This document shows, in pieces, positions 1 through 6,802 of a DNA stretch of 8,638 nt. Source of the DNA: Gemmatimonadota bacterium. GTDB taxonomy: Bacteria > Gemmatimonadota > Gemmatimonadetes > Longimicrobiales > Gaopeijiaceae. The notes beneath the pieces are model-generated. The model was not told the origin of the DNA. It saw nothing but the letters and a program-made list of their open reading frames with translations, and made no database searches. Made by a program: the position numbers and the translations under genes. Numbering within the stretch: position 1 is the first letter of the stretch; each line of letters starts with the position of its first letter. The stretch lies in assembly GCA_024638395.1 (NCBI GenBank), contig JAHEKK010000110.1, positions 1-8,638 of the forward strand. The letters run 5' to 3'.

Positions 1-55
1 CTGGCGTACGATCCGTGCATGAGGGCCGATGGGAATCCCTCGTGGGAGAGAGGTT

Positions 56-301
56 ATGAATCTGGGCAAGATCGAGGCCGACCCCTCTGCGGATGCGCCT
101 CGTCCAGCCTCACGTCCTACCTGGGCGGCGGCCACCGGATGTGGGGCTTTGGGGGGTCCGACGATCCGCCGGACGGGTGCGCTAAACCTCTGCGCTCCTT
201 GTCGTTGCGGCGCAACAGCTGAGGCGCCCGTACCCACAGCGCCCCTTCCCCAGTGCCGTTGGGATTCGGAGGGGGCGGTCCCCGAGGTACTTGAGAGATA
301 A
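56..301 (+). CDS. Possible small ORF, 81 aa, unknown function
   Basis: I do not recognise this protein and it may not be real. The ATG at 56 follows a purine-rich stretch (GGGAGAGAGG at about 44-53) that could act as a Shine-Dalgarno site, and a frame-3 reading from the left edge stops at 57-59, overlapping this ATG. The first 20 or so codons end mostly in G or C, as in the neighbouring genes, but later codons lose that bias. The product is rich in Pro, Ala and Gly, with no signal peptide or membrane segment. It carries four cysteines in its middle part, three of them in a CAPCRC run near residues 50-55, plus one near residue 70. It ends just upstream of the sigma-54-like site, so it would be outside the downstream transcript. 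It could equally be a chance ORF in GC-rich intergenic DNA. Confidence 0.2.
   Translation: MNLGKIEADPSADAPRPASRPTWAAATGCGALGGPTIRRTGALNLCAPCRCGATAEAPVPTAPLPQCRWDSEGAVPEVLER
204..216. repeat. Short perfect inverted repeat, possible protein-binding site
   Basis: GTTGC and GCAAC arms are separated by GGC. The site lies about 130 bases upstream of the -24 element of the sigma-54-like promoter, a usual distance for an enhancer-binding activator. No second copy was seen in the upstream region, and no T-tract follows that would suggest a terminator. Its role is inferred from symmetry and position only. Confidence 0.25.
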
Positions 302-327
302 CACCTTGGTGCGTTCGTCTACTCAAG
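290..327. repeat. Nested inverted repeats upstream of the operon
   Basis: CTTGAG (290-295) is matched by CTCAAG (322-327). Between them CACC and GGTG (302-311) form a smaller inverted repeat around TT. The set sits 20 bases upstream of the sigma-54-like -24 element. It could be an operator, a binding site for a bending protein, or chance. The arms are only 4-6 bases long. Confidence 0.2.
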
Positions 328-346
328 GCGGTGGAGGTCGCGGCTG

Positions 347-362
347 TGGTACAAGTGATGCT
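347..362 (+). promoter_or_regulatory. Candidate sigma-54 (RpoN) -24/-12 promoter
   Basis: The 16 bases TGGTACAAGTGATGCT align with the RpoN consensus TGGCACG-N4-TTGCW. The invariant GG (348-349) and GC (360-361) are exactly 10 bases apart, and most other conserved positions agree; T for C, A for G and A for T are the differences. Initiation 12 bases beyond the GC would be near 373, giving a leader of about 37 bases that still contains the ribosome binding site at 394-401. Sigma-54 promoters need an enhancer-binding activator, so this would place the operon under signal-dependent control. RpoN with PrsR-type activators is known for exosortase/PEP-CTERM exopolysaccharide systems, but no such regulator is in this window. 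No convincing sigma-70 promoter was found nearby. Confidence 0.5.
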
Positions 363-393
363 GAAAGGGCAGGGATGTCGTCGTAAGCGATAT

Positions 394-401
394 AGGGGGG
401 G
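394..401 (+). promoter_or_regulatory. G-rich ribosome binding site of the first GT2 gene
   Basis: An A followed by seven G residues lies 8 bases before the ATG at 410. It is a G-only variant of the AGGAGG site at proper spacing and supports that start. Because it is a homopolymer, slippage by a base would shift spacing rather than reading frame. Confidence 0.5.
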
Positions 402-409
402 CGCCGACC

Positions 410-1603
410 ATGCTCGAAGCCGTATTCTGGCTTTCGGCAACATTCGTATTCTGGACCTACCTGGGGTACCCCATAGCAATGGGGGCCCTGGCCATGCTGC
501 GGCCTGTTCCCATCGGCTACCGGCCGCGTCCCGGTGCGCCCACCATCTCTGTCGTGCTCGCCGTGCGGGACGAGGCCTCACGGCTCGAGCAGCGGATCGA
601 GAATCTGGTGGCTCAGGTGGGACTCGGTTCCAGGCCGGAGATCATCATTGCCTACAACGGGTGCACCGACAACACGCCGCTGATCGCCCGGTCCCTGGCC
701 CAGAGATACGATCAGATCGTCGCCCTCGGGAGCCCTGGTGAGGAGGGGAAGGCCGGTGCCCTGAACCGGGGCATCGAAGTGGCCACCGGGGAGATCATCA
801 TCTTCGCCGATGCCCGTCAGATGTTCGCCGCCAACACCATCCAGCGACTGCTGGAGCCTTTCACGGATCCCCACGTGGGTGCGGTCAGCGGCCGGCTCAT
901 CATCTTGGCGACCGACCTGCCGGCGGTGGGGGGTGTAGGCACCTACTGGAAGCTGGAGAGCTGGCTTCGGGACTCGGAGAGCCGTTCCGGCTCGGTGGTG
1001 GGCTCGACGGGAGCCGTTCACGCCATGCGGCGGAGCCTGTACGAGCCGCTGCCTCCCGGTCTCATCCTCGACGACGTACTGATCCCCATGCGCGTGGTCA
1101 TGAGTGGCAGCAGGGCCGTGCGCGTGAACAACGCAGTCGCTTGGGACATCCCCGCTCCCTCCTCCGCCACGGAGTTTCGAAGGAAGCTTCGCACACTCGT
1201 TGGGAACCTGCAGCTTCTGCGACATGAGCGGCGGTTGATGTCGCCCGCCCAGAACCCACTGTTTCTTCGATTCGTGTCCCACAAGCTGCTGAGGCTGGTC
1301 GCCCCACTTCTTCTGCTCACCATGCTGCTCGCGGCCATTCCCCTGAACGAGCCCTTCTACCGGGCGGTCTTGGCCGGCCAGCTCCTGGTGTATGTACTTG
1401 GGGTACTCGGGCTCCTCTTCCCCATCCGGGCACTCAGCCTTCCCGCGGGATTCGTCCTGCTGAACGGGGCTGCGCTGGCGGCGATCGTCAAGGGCCGCTC
1501 GGATGCCCAAGGGGTCTGGCATGAAACCGGCACCTCCCAGCAGTGGAGAACGCCGGACCCCGTAGAACTTCCGAGTCCGGCGAAACGCCGCGAGGCTTCC
1601 TGA
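410..1603 (+). CDS. Membrane-anchored family 2 glycosyltransferase
   Basis: A 397-residue GT-A fold inverting glycosyltransferase that probably transfers a sugar from a nucleotide-sugar to a lipid-linked glycan on the cytoplasmic face of the inner membrane. An N-terminal membrane segment (about residues 5-30) leads into the catalytic domain (about 45-270). Visible motifs are the nucleotide-binding strand TISVVLAVRDEA (45-56), NGCTDNT (83-89), KAGALNRGI (114-122), FADARQ (132-137) at the metal-binding DxD position, and LDDV (220-223) with the likely catalytic acid. RRKLRT (257-262) sits where processive GT2 enzymes carry Q/RxxRW. Three hydrophobic segments follow (about 293-312, 317-337, 343-361). 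This layout resembles the exopolysaccharide and hyaluronan-synthase-like GT2 group. The DAR in place of DxD and the weak RxxRW argue against calling a specific polymerase. The ATG at 410 has a G-rich Shine-Dalgarno site and begins exactly at the first membrane segment. It is the first gene of a four-gene operon. Sugar specificity cannot be read from sequence. Confidence 0.93.
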   Translation: MLEAVFWLSATFVFWTYLGYPIAMGALAMLRPVPIGYRPRPGAPTISVVLAVRDEASRLEQRIENLVAQVGLGSRPEIIIAYNGCTDNTPLIARSLAQRYDQIVALGSPGEEGKAGALNRGIEVATGEIIIFADARQMFAANTIQRLLEPFTDPHVGAVSGRLIILATDLPAVGGVGTYWKLESWLRDSESRSGSVVGSTGAVHAMRRSLYEPLPPGLILDDVLIPMRVVMSGSRAVRVNNAVAWDIPAPSSATEFRRKLRTLVGNLQLLRHERRLMSPAQNPLFLRFVSHKLLRLVAPLLLLTMLLAAIPLNEPFYRAVLAGQLLVYVLGVLGLLFPIRALSLPAGFVLLNGAALAAIVKGRSDAQGVWHETGTSQQWRTPDPVELPSPAKRREAS

Positions 1604-1668
1604 CGGCATCGCCCGAGGAGGGCGCACTACCTTCGGGGCCTCGTGGCTCCCTGACCGAACGGGATGCG

Positions 1669-2823
1669 ATGGCCCACAGCCGATCTGAACCGCCGCGAAT
1701 CTGCCTGGTAGCGCCTTCCATGGCCGGTTTTGGCGGTCAGTCCATCATGGCCGACCGGCTCGTGCGTGGCCTTCGCGCCCGGGGTCGGGTCGAGGTCGAC
1801 TTCGTTTCCATCGATCAGCCCATTCAGGGGTTCTGGTCGATTCTCCAGCGGGTCAAGTACGTTCGGACTCTCGTGACCACGGCACGGTACGTGACCGCTC
1901 TGCTGCGGCGATTGCCCCGGGCAGACGTGGTTCATGTCTTCTCCGCCTCCTACTGGTCCTTTCTGCTGGCGCCCACCCCGGCGATCCTCCTGGCCAGGGC
2001 TCTCAAGACCCCGGTGATCCTCCACTATCACAGCGGTGAGGCCAAGGACCACCTGTCCCGGTCCAAGGTTGCGACGCGAATCGCCGGAATGGCCCACGTC
2101 ATCGCCGTACCCTCGGCCTATCTGGCCCAGGTGTTTTCAGCCCACGGCCTCCCTGCAGTGGCCATCCCGAACCACGTGGATCCGGAGGAGTACCGACACC
2201 GTGAGCGGACCACCCGGCCGCAGGTGGTGCTCAGCAACCGGAATTTCGAGGCGCTCTACAACGTCGGCGGGCTCCTGGACGCGTTTCGTACCATCCAGGC
2301 GCGCTATCCCGACACCCAGCTCGTCGTGGCAGGAGGCGGGAGTCAGGAGGCTTCGTTGAAGTCGATGGCAAGCGACCTGGACAACGTCAGGTTCGTCGGC
2401 TCGGTCGAGCCGTCGGAGATGGTGAATCTGCTCGATTCGGCCGACCTGTATCTTAACGCGTCGTTGATCGACAACATGCCCATGTCCATCCTGGAGGCCT
2501 TCGCCTGCGGGCTGCCTGTCGTATCGAGTGATGCCGGCGGGATTCCCCACATCGTCGAGCACGGCCGAAACGGCCTACTCGCCTCCGCCGGCGATGTGGA
2601 GGCCTTGGCCCGGGAGGCCATGCGCGTCTTCGAAGATCCGTCCTTGGGGGCGTCCCTGGCGTCGGAGGCTTGGTCCGACTGCCTGGAGCGGTACGGCGCT
2701 CGCCCCGCTCTGGCGGCTTGGGAAGGTCTGTATGAGGAGGCCTTGCGGTCCAGGGCCTCCCTTCGCGATGCCGGGGAGACGCCCGCACCGGAGACCATGG
2801 ACCAGGAGGCCAGTCTAGGCTGA
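1669..2823 (+). CDS. Family 4 (GT-B) glycosyltransferase
   Basis: A 384-residue retaining glycosyltransferase of the GT4 type, cytosolic or peripheral at the inner membrane, that probably extends the glycan assembled by this operon. The N-terminal Rossmann domain opens with ICLVAPSMAGFGGQS (11-25), the acceptor-side glycine loop, and includes VILHYHSGE (116-124). The C-terminal donor domain has VVLSNRNFEALYNVGGLLDA (186-205), VVAGGGS (219-225) and the signature DNMPMSILEAFACGLPVVSS (268-287). In that signature the E-x7-E pair appears as Asp268 and Glu276, a common variant in this subgroup, followed by DAGGIPHIV (288-296). I chose the ATG at 1669 because conserved sequence begins right after it and it leaves a 65-base gap from the previous stop. 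A GTG at 1543 would add 42 unconserved residues overlapping the previous gene by 61 bases. No good Shine-Dalgarno site precedes 1669, so the start is the least certain part. The stop overlaps the next ATG by one base. Confidence 0.93.
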   Translation: MAHSRSEPPRICLVAPSMAGFGGQSIMADRLVRGLRARGRVEVDFVSIDQPIQGFWSILQRVKYVRTLVTTARYVTALLRRLPRADVVHVFSASYWSFLLAPTPAILLARALKTPVILHYHSGEAKDHLSRSKVATRIAGMAHVIAVPSAYLAQVFSAHGLPAVAIPNHVDPEEYRHRERTTRPQVVLSNRNFEALYNVGGLLDAFRTIQARYPDTQLVVAGGGSQEASLKSMASDLDNVRFVGSVEPSEMVNLLDSADLYLNASLIDNMPMSILEAFACGLPVVSSDAGGIPHIVEHGRNGLLASAGDVEALAREAMRVFEDPSLGASLASEAWSDCLERYGARPALAAWEGLYEEALRSRASLRDAGETPAPETMDQEASLG

Positions 2824-4778
2824 TGTGCGGGATCTGCGGAGTTGCGGTACCGCCTGGAGGGACGGACCATCCGGACCGGGGGATGCTGACCACGATGCGG
2901 GACAGCATGGCTCACCGGGGCCCGGACGACGCGGGGCTGCTCGTGCGCCCCCACGTGGGGTTGGGCCACCGGCGTTTGAGCATCGTTGACGTGTCCTCCG
3001 GTCGGCAGCCCATGGTGACTCAGGACGGCCGGTTCGCCGTCGTTTACAACGGAGAGATCTACAATCACCTGAAGCTCCGAAAGCGCCTGGAGTCGCGAGG
3101 CGCAAAATTCGAGACCCGCTGCGACACCGAGGCCGTGCTGCACCTCTGCGCCCAGACGTGGGCCGGTGACATCTCCCGCCTGAATGGCATGTTCGCGTTT
3201 GCCGCCTGGGACGAAGGTGAACAGGCGTTGCTCCTCGCCCGCGACCGCTTCGGGATCAAGCCCCTCTACTACGTCCACAAGGAGGACGGGACCCTCTTTT
3301 TCGCGTCCGAGATCAAGGCCTTCGTCGCGGCGGGGGTGATTCAGCCCAGCCTGAACCACTCTTCGCTTTCCGACTTCCTCGCCAACCACACGACAACGGG
3401 GGAGGAAACCCTGTTCGAGGGTGTCAGGCGCCTGCCTGCGGGCCACGTTCTCCATTGGAAGGGCGGCATCATAAGGATCGAGAGCTACTGGGATCTGCCC
3501 CCGCGGAGCCCGGACTCTGGTACGGACGACGCTACGCTCCTGGAGCGCTTCGAGGCCGCCCTGAGTGGCTCGGTTCAGGCGAGACTGATGGCCGATGTGC
3601 CCCTTGGGGTCTTCCTTTCCGGGGGCATCGATTCCGCTGCGATCACGAGCCTGATGGCCGAGGTGCGTGGACCCGGGATCTCGACGTTCTCGGTGGCCTT
3701 CGCCGAGCGAGAAGCCAATGAGCTCCACTACGCCAGGGCCGTCGCCCGTCGCTTCCGGACGGAACACTCCGAGATCGTCGTTTCACCCGCGGAGTTCTTC
3801 GGGGCCCTGCCCAGTTTGATATGGCACGAGGACACGCCACTGGCCCATCCGTCCAGCGTTCCGCTGCACTTCGTCTCCAAACTGGCCGCCGAGAAGGTGA
3901 AGGTCGTCCTGTCGGGGGAGGGGAGCGACGAGTTGCTGGGCGGATATGGCAGGTACTGGAAGACGCTCACGAATCACCGGGCGGGTGGCGCGTATGGACG
4001 AGTCGTCCCGCCTCCCGTGCGGCGCTGGTTGAGTGGACGCCTAGCCCAACTTCCTCCGGGCAGGGCGAGGGACAAGCTGAGCCGTACCTTCCTGGCTCTC
4101 GGAGGCGGCCTGCGGGAGCTCTATTTCGAGAACTTCTCCGTGTTTTCGGAGATCGCCCAGGAACGGCTCCTGGCAAGGGATTCCGTGGCGGGGCTCTCCT
4201 CTTGGGACCCGTTCTCGGGCCTGATGGAGCGGCTGGAGTCACGTCCCGATGAGGACCTCCTCCACCAGCTCCTCTACGCCGATCTCAAGACCTATCTCCA
4301 CGAGCTCCTGATGAAACAGGATCAGATGAGCATGTCGGCTTCGTTGGAGAGCCGGGTGCCCTTCCTCGACCACGAGTTCGCCGAGTTGGCCTGGCAACTC
4401 CCCAAGAGGTTGAAGCTTCGGGGTCGGCAGACGAAGTATGCGCTCCGGCACGTCATGCGGGGGCGACTCCCGAAAGAGATCCTGGCGCGGCCCAAGATGG
4501 GATTCCCGGTTCCCGTCGGGCGTTGGTTGAGGGGAGACCATCGGTTCCTACTGGGACAATTCGTTTCAGGTCCGAGGACGTTGGAGCGGGGGCTCTTCGA
4601 CGCCGACGAGGTCAGGAGACTTTGTGGAGAGCACTTGGCCGGAGCGACGGACCACACGAGTCGCCTCTGGGCTCTCCTGACCCTGGAAATGTGGCAGCGC
4701 ATCTTCCTGGATGGCGAGGCGCCGGCGGATGTCATCCGTGCCTCCCAGCCGATGCAGATGGCGACAACGGAGGTCTAG
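2823..4778 (+). CDS. AsnB-type glutamine-hydrolysing asparagine synthase / sugar amidotransferase
   Basis: A 651-residue class II glutamine amidotransferase fused to an ATP-pyrophosphatase synthetase domain, full length for AsnB. It uses glutamine-derived ammonia to amidate an ATP-activated carboxylate. After removal of Met1 the N-terminal nucleophile is Cys2 (MCGICGV). HRGPDD (31-36), GHRRLSIVD (48-56), YNGEIYN (75-81) and the DTEAVLH run (101-107) complete the glutaminase site. The synthetase domain carries the pyrophosphate loop SGGIDS (266-271), GEGSDELLGGY (365-375) and QDQMSMSASLESRVPFLDH (499-517). All the residues I would look for are present, so it should be active. The family includes true asparagine synthetases and AsnB-like enzymes in O-antigen or exosortase-associated loci (for example WbpS types) thought to amidate uronic-acid sugars. 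Its place between glycosyltransferase genes favours the second role, by inference. Its ATG shares one base with the preceding TGA (TGATG), suggesting translational coupling. Confidence 0.95.
   Translation: MCGICGVAVPPGGTDHPDRGMLTTMRDSMAHRGPDDAGLLVRPHVGLGHRRLSIVDVSSGRQPMVTQDGRFAVVYNGEIYNHLKLRKRLESRGAKFETRCDTEAVLHLCAQTWAGDISRLNGMFAFAAWDEGEQALLLARDRFGIKPLYYVHKEDGTLFFASEIKAFVAAGVIQPSLNHSSLSDFLANHTTTGEETLFEGVRRLPAGHVLHWKGGIIRIESYWDLPPRSPDSGTDDATLLERFEAALSGSVQARLMADVPLGVFLSGGIDSAAITSLMAEVRGPGISTFSVAFAEREANELHYARAVARRFRTEHSEIVVSPAEFFGALPSLIWHEDTPLAHPSSVPLHFVSKLAAEKVKVVLSGEGSDELLGGYGRYWKTLTNHRAGGAYGRVVPPPVRRWLSGRLAQLPPGRARDKLSRTFLALGGGLRELYFENFSVFSEIAQERLLARDSVAGLSSWDPFSGLMERLESRPDEDLLHQLLYADLKTYLHELLMKQDQMSMSASLESRVPFLDHEFAELAWQLPKRLKLRGRQTKYALRHVMRGRLPKEILARPKMGFPVPVGRWLRGDHRFLLGQFVSGPRTLERGLFDADEVRRLCGEHLAGATDHTSRLWALLTLEMWQRIFLDGEAPADVIRASQPMQMATTEV
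4769..4773 (+). promoter_or_regulatory. Ribosome binding site that decides the GT-C start
   Basis: GGAGG lies inside the last codons of the amidotransferase gene, 9 bases before the GTG at 4783. No comparable site precedes the alternative ATG at 4711, which would add 24 arginine-rich residues and overlap the previous gene by 68 bases. The GTG is therefore preferred. Confidence 0.7.
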
Positions 4779-4782
4779 CACC

Positions 4783-6756
4783 GTGCAGGTTGAACGAAAG
4801 CGTAGTGGGTGGGCGATATGGATCGCGCTGTCCCTCGCGGCATTGGCGGCCCCCCAACGACTAAGCGATCTGGACCGCTTGAGCTTCGTCGGTGACGAGG
4901 AGACGTCGGCGCTACCCGCGAAGGCCCTGGCCGAGGGCAAGGGCAACGTCATGCCCACCGGCATGGAGTACAGACGAGCCCTGCCGCTGACCCGCCTGAA
5001 TGCAGCCATCGCATCTCGGTTCGGCCTGGAGAACCCCTGGTCCTACCGGGTTTCGAGTGCGGTGGCGGGCGTCATCAGCGTTCCGGTCGTATACGGGGCA
5101 GCCCGGATGTTCGTGGGTCCACAAGCAGCTCTCGTGGCCGGTGTGGCCGTGGCCTTCTCGGAATGGCATGTGCTCTTCTCGAGAATGGGCCGCATGTACG
5201 TGCCCTTCCTCCTTTTCTACGTGCTCAGTGCCTGGATGCTCTGGTCCTGGGTAAGGGGGGGGGACCCGCGTCGACTGGCGCTGGGCGCGGCGGCGTTTGC
5301 CGGCGCCACCTCGATGCACGCTCTGGCGCTGTTCGCCCTGCAGTTTCCGGTTATCGCCCTCGTGTTTCCAGGCGCGGCCGTTTCCGTCGGCGCGGTGCTG
5401 GTGGCCGTAGCGCTCATGGGTGTCCCTTCGTGGCTGTACACGCGATGGACCGATTCGCCGTACGGGGCGTGGTCCGACCCCGTATCGGGAGCCGAGTTCG
5501 GGGTCGTGGAGGCTGCGGGACTGGCCGTGACCCCGGCCATGCTGGTTGGGGTGGCCCTTGGTATCGTGGGGTTCTGGCTGGGTCTCCGCGCCGCCCGGCT
5601 ATTGGCGGATGGCACGCCCGCACAGGCACCGCGGTGGTGGCAGTTGGCGGCGGGAGGGACGGCGGGTGTGGCCATCGCGCTCGCCTACTGGTGGGGCGCC
5701 GCCCTCTGTCTGGCGGGAATGCTCCTCGTGAGCACCGGCGAACGGGCGACCTGGGTCCGGCGCGCGTGGCGGCCCCTGGCGGCCCTGGCCCTCCTTGGGG
5801 CGGGGAGCTCCGCGTATGCGGTCGTCAGCCTCGGCCTCTCCGAGGGGATCAAGTCGTTGGTATCGTTCCCGTTCCCGTACCCGCTCTTCATGCTGCCGCA
5901 ATTCCCCCTTTTCATGGGTCTGTTCGCTCTAGGGTGCATGTATTTCGTGATTCGGCGCTACGAGCCCGGAAAGGACGGGGACGACCAGACCGGGGCCCGG
6001 GGCGCTGCGTTGGCGGCGCTACTCACCGTCGCGGGGATCGGGGTGGCCTCTAGCTGGGGCGAGACGCGCTATCTGCTCCACATGTACCCCTTCCTCCTGA
6101 TGGTGGGAGCCTGGGGGCTGGTGGAGGGCTGTGGGGTGGCCCTGTCCCGCTTGGGCCTCCAGGGTCGGGGGATGGGTTGGAGAGGTGCCGCCTGTGCACT
6201 CCTGATCCTCGCCGGCGCCGATCCAGGCCACGGAGTGCCGGTGACGGTGCGGACGGCGGGCATGACCCACGGGCAACCGACCCGGCCCGCAACCCACGTT
6301 TTCGAGCTCCGGCCCGACCACGAGGGTCCCGGGCGCTACGTGAGAGAACGTCTGCTGGCTACGGACGTGGTCGTCGCGGAGGATCCGCTCCAGCAGCACT
6401 GGTACGCGGGCCGGGTGGACTACTGGCTGCGACACCCGAACCACGCGCCCGGGGCCGTGTTCCGGGACGACGCGGGGGATCTCCGCGATATCTACATCGG
6501 AAGCCGATGGCCCTTGGATGGCGACGCTCTGGCCAGGGCCCAGGAAAGCGCCGCGGGACGCATCTGGGTCCTGACATCGGCCGAAACCCTCGAAGCAAGA
6601 GACCTCAACGCCGGGCAACAGGAATGGCTCGCGGGTGTTCGCGACACCTACCTGCCGGTGTACGTGGGCAGAGACGGCGTCACCACGGTCTACTGCATTC
6701 CGCCACGAGGTTTCGATACGGACTCGGCGCCGTGCCCGGCCGGCCTGACGGAGTAG
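4783..6756 (+). CDS. Multi-pass GT-C glycosyltransferase (GT39/ArnT-like)
   Basis: A 657-residue integral membrane protein resembling the dolichyl/undecaprenyl-phosphate-sugar-dependent GT39 and ArnT-like families. These transfer a sugar from a polyprenyl-phosphate carrier to a glycan, lipid or protein on the outer face of the inner membrane. After a first membrane helix (about 9-24) comes GDEE (37-40), the acidic pair in the first periplasmic loop where GT-C enzymes hold their catalytic Asp/Glu. YRVSSAVAGVISVPVVYG (88-105) and the SRMGRMYVPFLLFYVLSAW run (133-151) match the pattern of the second and fourth helices. About ten hydrophobic segments extend to residue 480. Residues about 485-657 are hydrophilic and probably form a periplasmic C-terminal domain. 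The GTG start has a clear Shine-Dalgarno site and lies 4 bases after the previous stop. A nine-G run sits within the gene (listed separately). It is the last gene of the operon. Family-level assignment is sound; donor and acceptor are unknown. Confidence 0.85.
   Translation: MQVERKRSGWAIWIALSLAALAAPQRLSDLDRLSFVGDEETSALPAKALAEGKGNVMPTGMEYRRALPLTRLNAAIASRFGLENPWSYRVSSAVAGVISVPVVYGAARMFVGPQAALVAGVAVAFSEWHVLFSRMGRMYVPFLLFYVLSAWMLWSWVRGGDPRRLALGAAAFAGATSMHALALFALQFPVIALVFPGAAVSVGAVLVAVALMGVPSWLYTRWTDSPYGAWSDPVSGAEFGVVEAAGLAVTPAMLVGVALGIVGFWLGLRAARLLADGTPAQAPRWWQLAAGGTAGVAIALAYWWGAALCLAGMLLVSTGERATWVRRAWRPLAALALLGAGSSAYAVVSLGLSEGIKSLVSFPFPYPLFMLPQFPLFMGLFALGCMYFVIRRYEPGKDGDDQTGARGAALAALLTVAGIGVASSWGETRYLLHMYPFLLMVGAWGLVEGCGVALSRLGLQGRGMGWRGAACALLILAGADPGHGVPVTVRTAGMTHGQPTRPATHVFELRPDHEGPGRYVRERLLATDVVVAEDPLQQHWYAGRVDYWLRHPNHAPGAVFRDDAGDLRDIYIGSRWPLDGDALARAQESAAGRIWVLTSAETLEARDLNAGQQEWLAGVRDTYLPVYVGRDGVTTVYCIPPRGFDTDSAPCPAGLTE
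5255..5263 (+). repeat. Nine-G homopolymer tract inside the GT-C gene
   Basis: Nine consecutive G residues encode part of the V-R-G-G-D stretch near residues 157-161, in a loop after the fourth hydrophobic segment. Membrane-protein sequence continues in the same frame on both sides, so nine is the in-frame count. A gain or loss of one base would disrupt the remaining 500 residues. Confidence 0.8.
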
Positions 6757-6802
6757 GCCAGGACTGGGGCTTCAGGGGTACGGGTGTCCCCTCTCGCCTG
6801 TC

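Larger units (their letters stand above)
1..409. other. Upstream region of the glycan operon, mostly non-coding
   Basis: No convincing gene lies here. The plus strand has three short open stretches entering from the left edge. Frame 1 stays open to a stop at 220-222, frame 2 stops at 20-22 and frame 3 stops at 57-59. The tail of an upstream gene could therefore be present, and I cannot choose the frame. The frame-3 stop overlaps the ATG at 56 in an ATGA arrangement, which would suit an upstream gene coupled to the small ORF at 56-301. The minus-strand ORF covering 117-581 overlaps the start of the first glycosyltransferase and looks like a shadow. The region also holds a sigma-54-like promoter, two inverted repeats and a G-rich ribosome binding site, listed separately. 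Confidence 0.6.

Noticed and set aside
2..18. TGGC...TGC resembling a second sigma-54 site
   Set aside because: The GG to GC spacing is 12, not 10.
291..320. TTGAGA with a possible sigma-70 -10 region downstream
   Set aside because: No acceptable -10 hexamer at 16-18 base spacing; the sigma-54-like element is a much better match.
578..1627. 349-codon open frame on the minus strand
   Set aside because: Antisense shadow of the GT2 gene; polar, Gly/Arg/Pro-rich product without domains.
1543..1668. GTG-started extension of the GT4 protein
   Set aside because: Adds 42 low-complexity residues overlapping the previous gene; GT4 conservation begins just after 1669. Kept only as an alternative start.
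2343..3767. 474-codon open frame on the minus strand
   Set aside because: It lies wholly opposite the GT4 and amidotransferase genes, whose products have clear motifs. The antisense product has no recognisable domain; long antisense frames are common in GC-rich DNA.
4711..4782. ATG-started extension of the GT-C protein
   Set aside because: Arg-rich shadow of the amidotransferase C-terminus; GTG 4783 has a well-placed GGAGG.
5865..5885. CGTTCC/CGTACC repeat-like run
   Set aside because: Simple result of coding alternating Pro and aromatic residues in a GT-C loop; too short to be a repeat element.
5163..6053. 296-codon plus-strand frame inside the GT-C gene
   Set aside because: Shifted reading of the membrane protein; Arg/Gly-rich and featureless. 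It is only relevant as the frame entered if the nine-G tract slipped.
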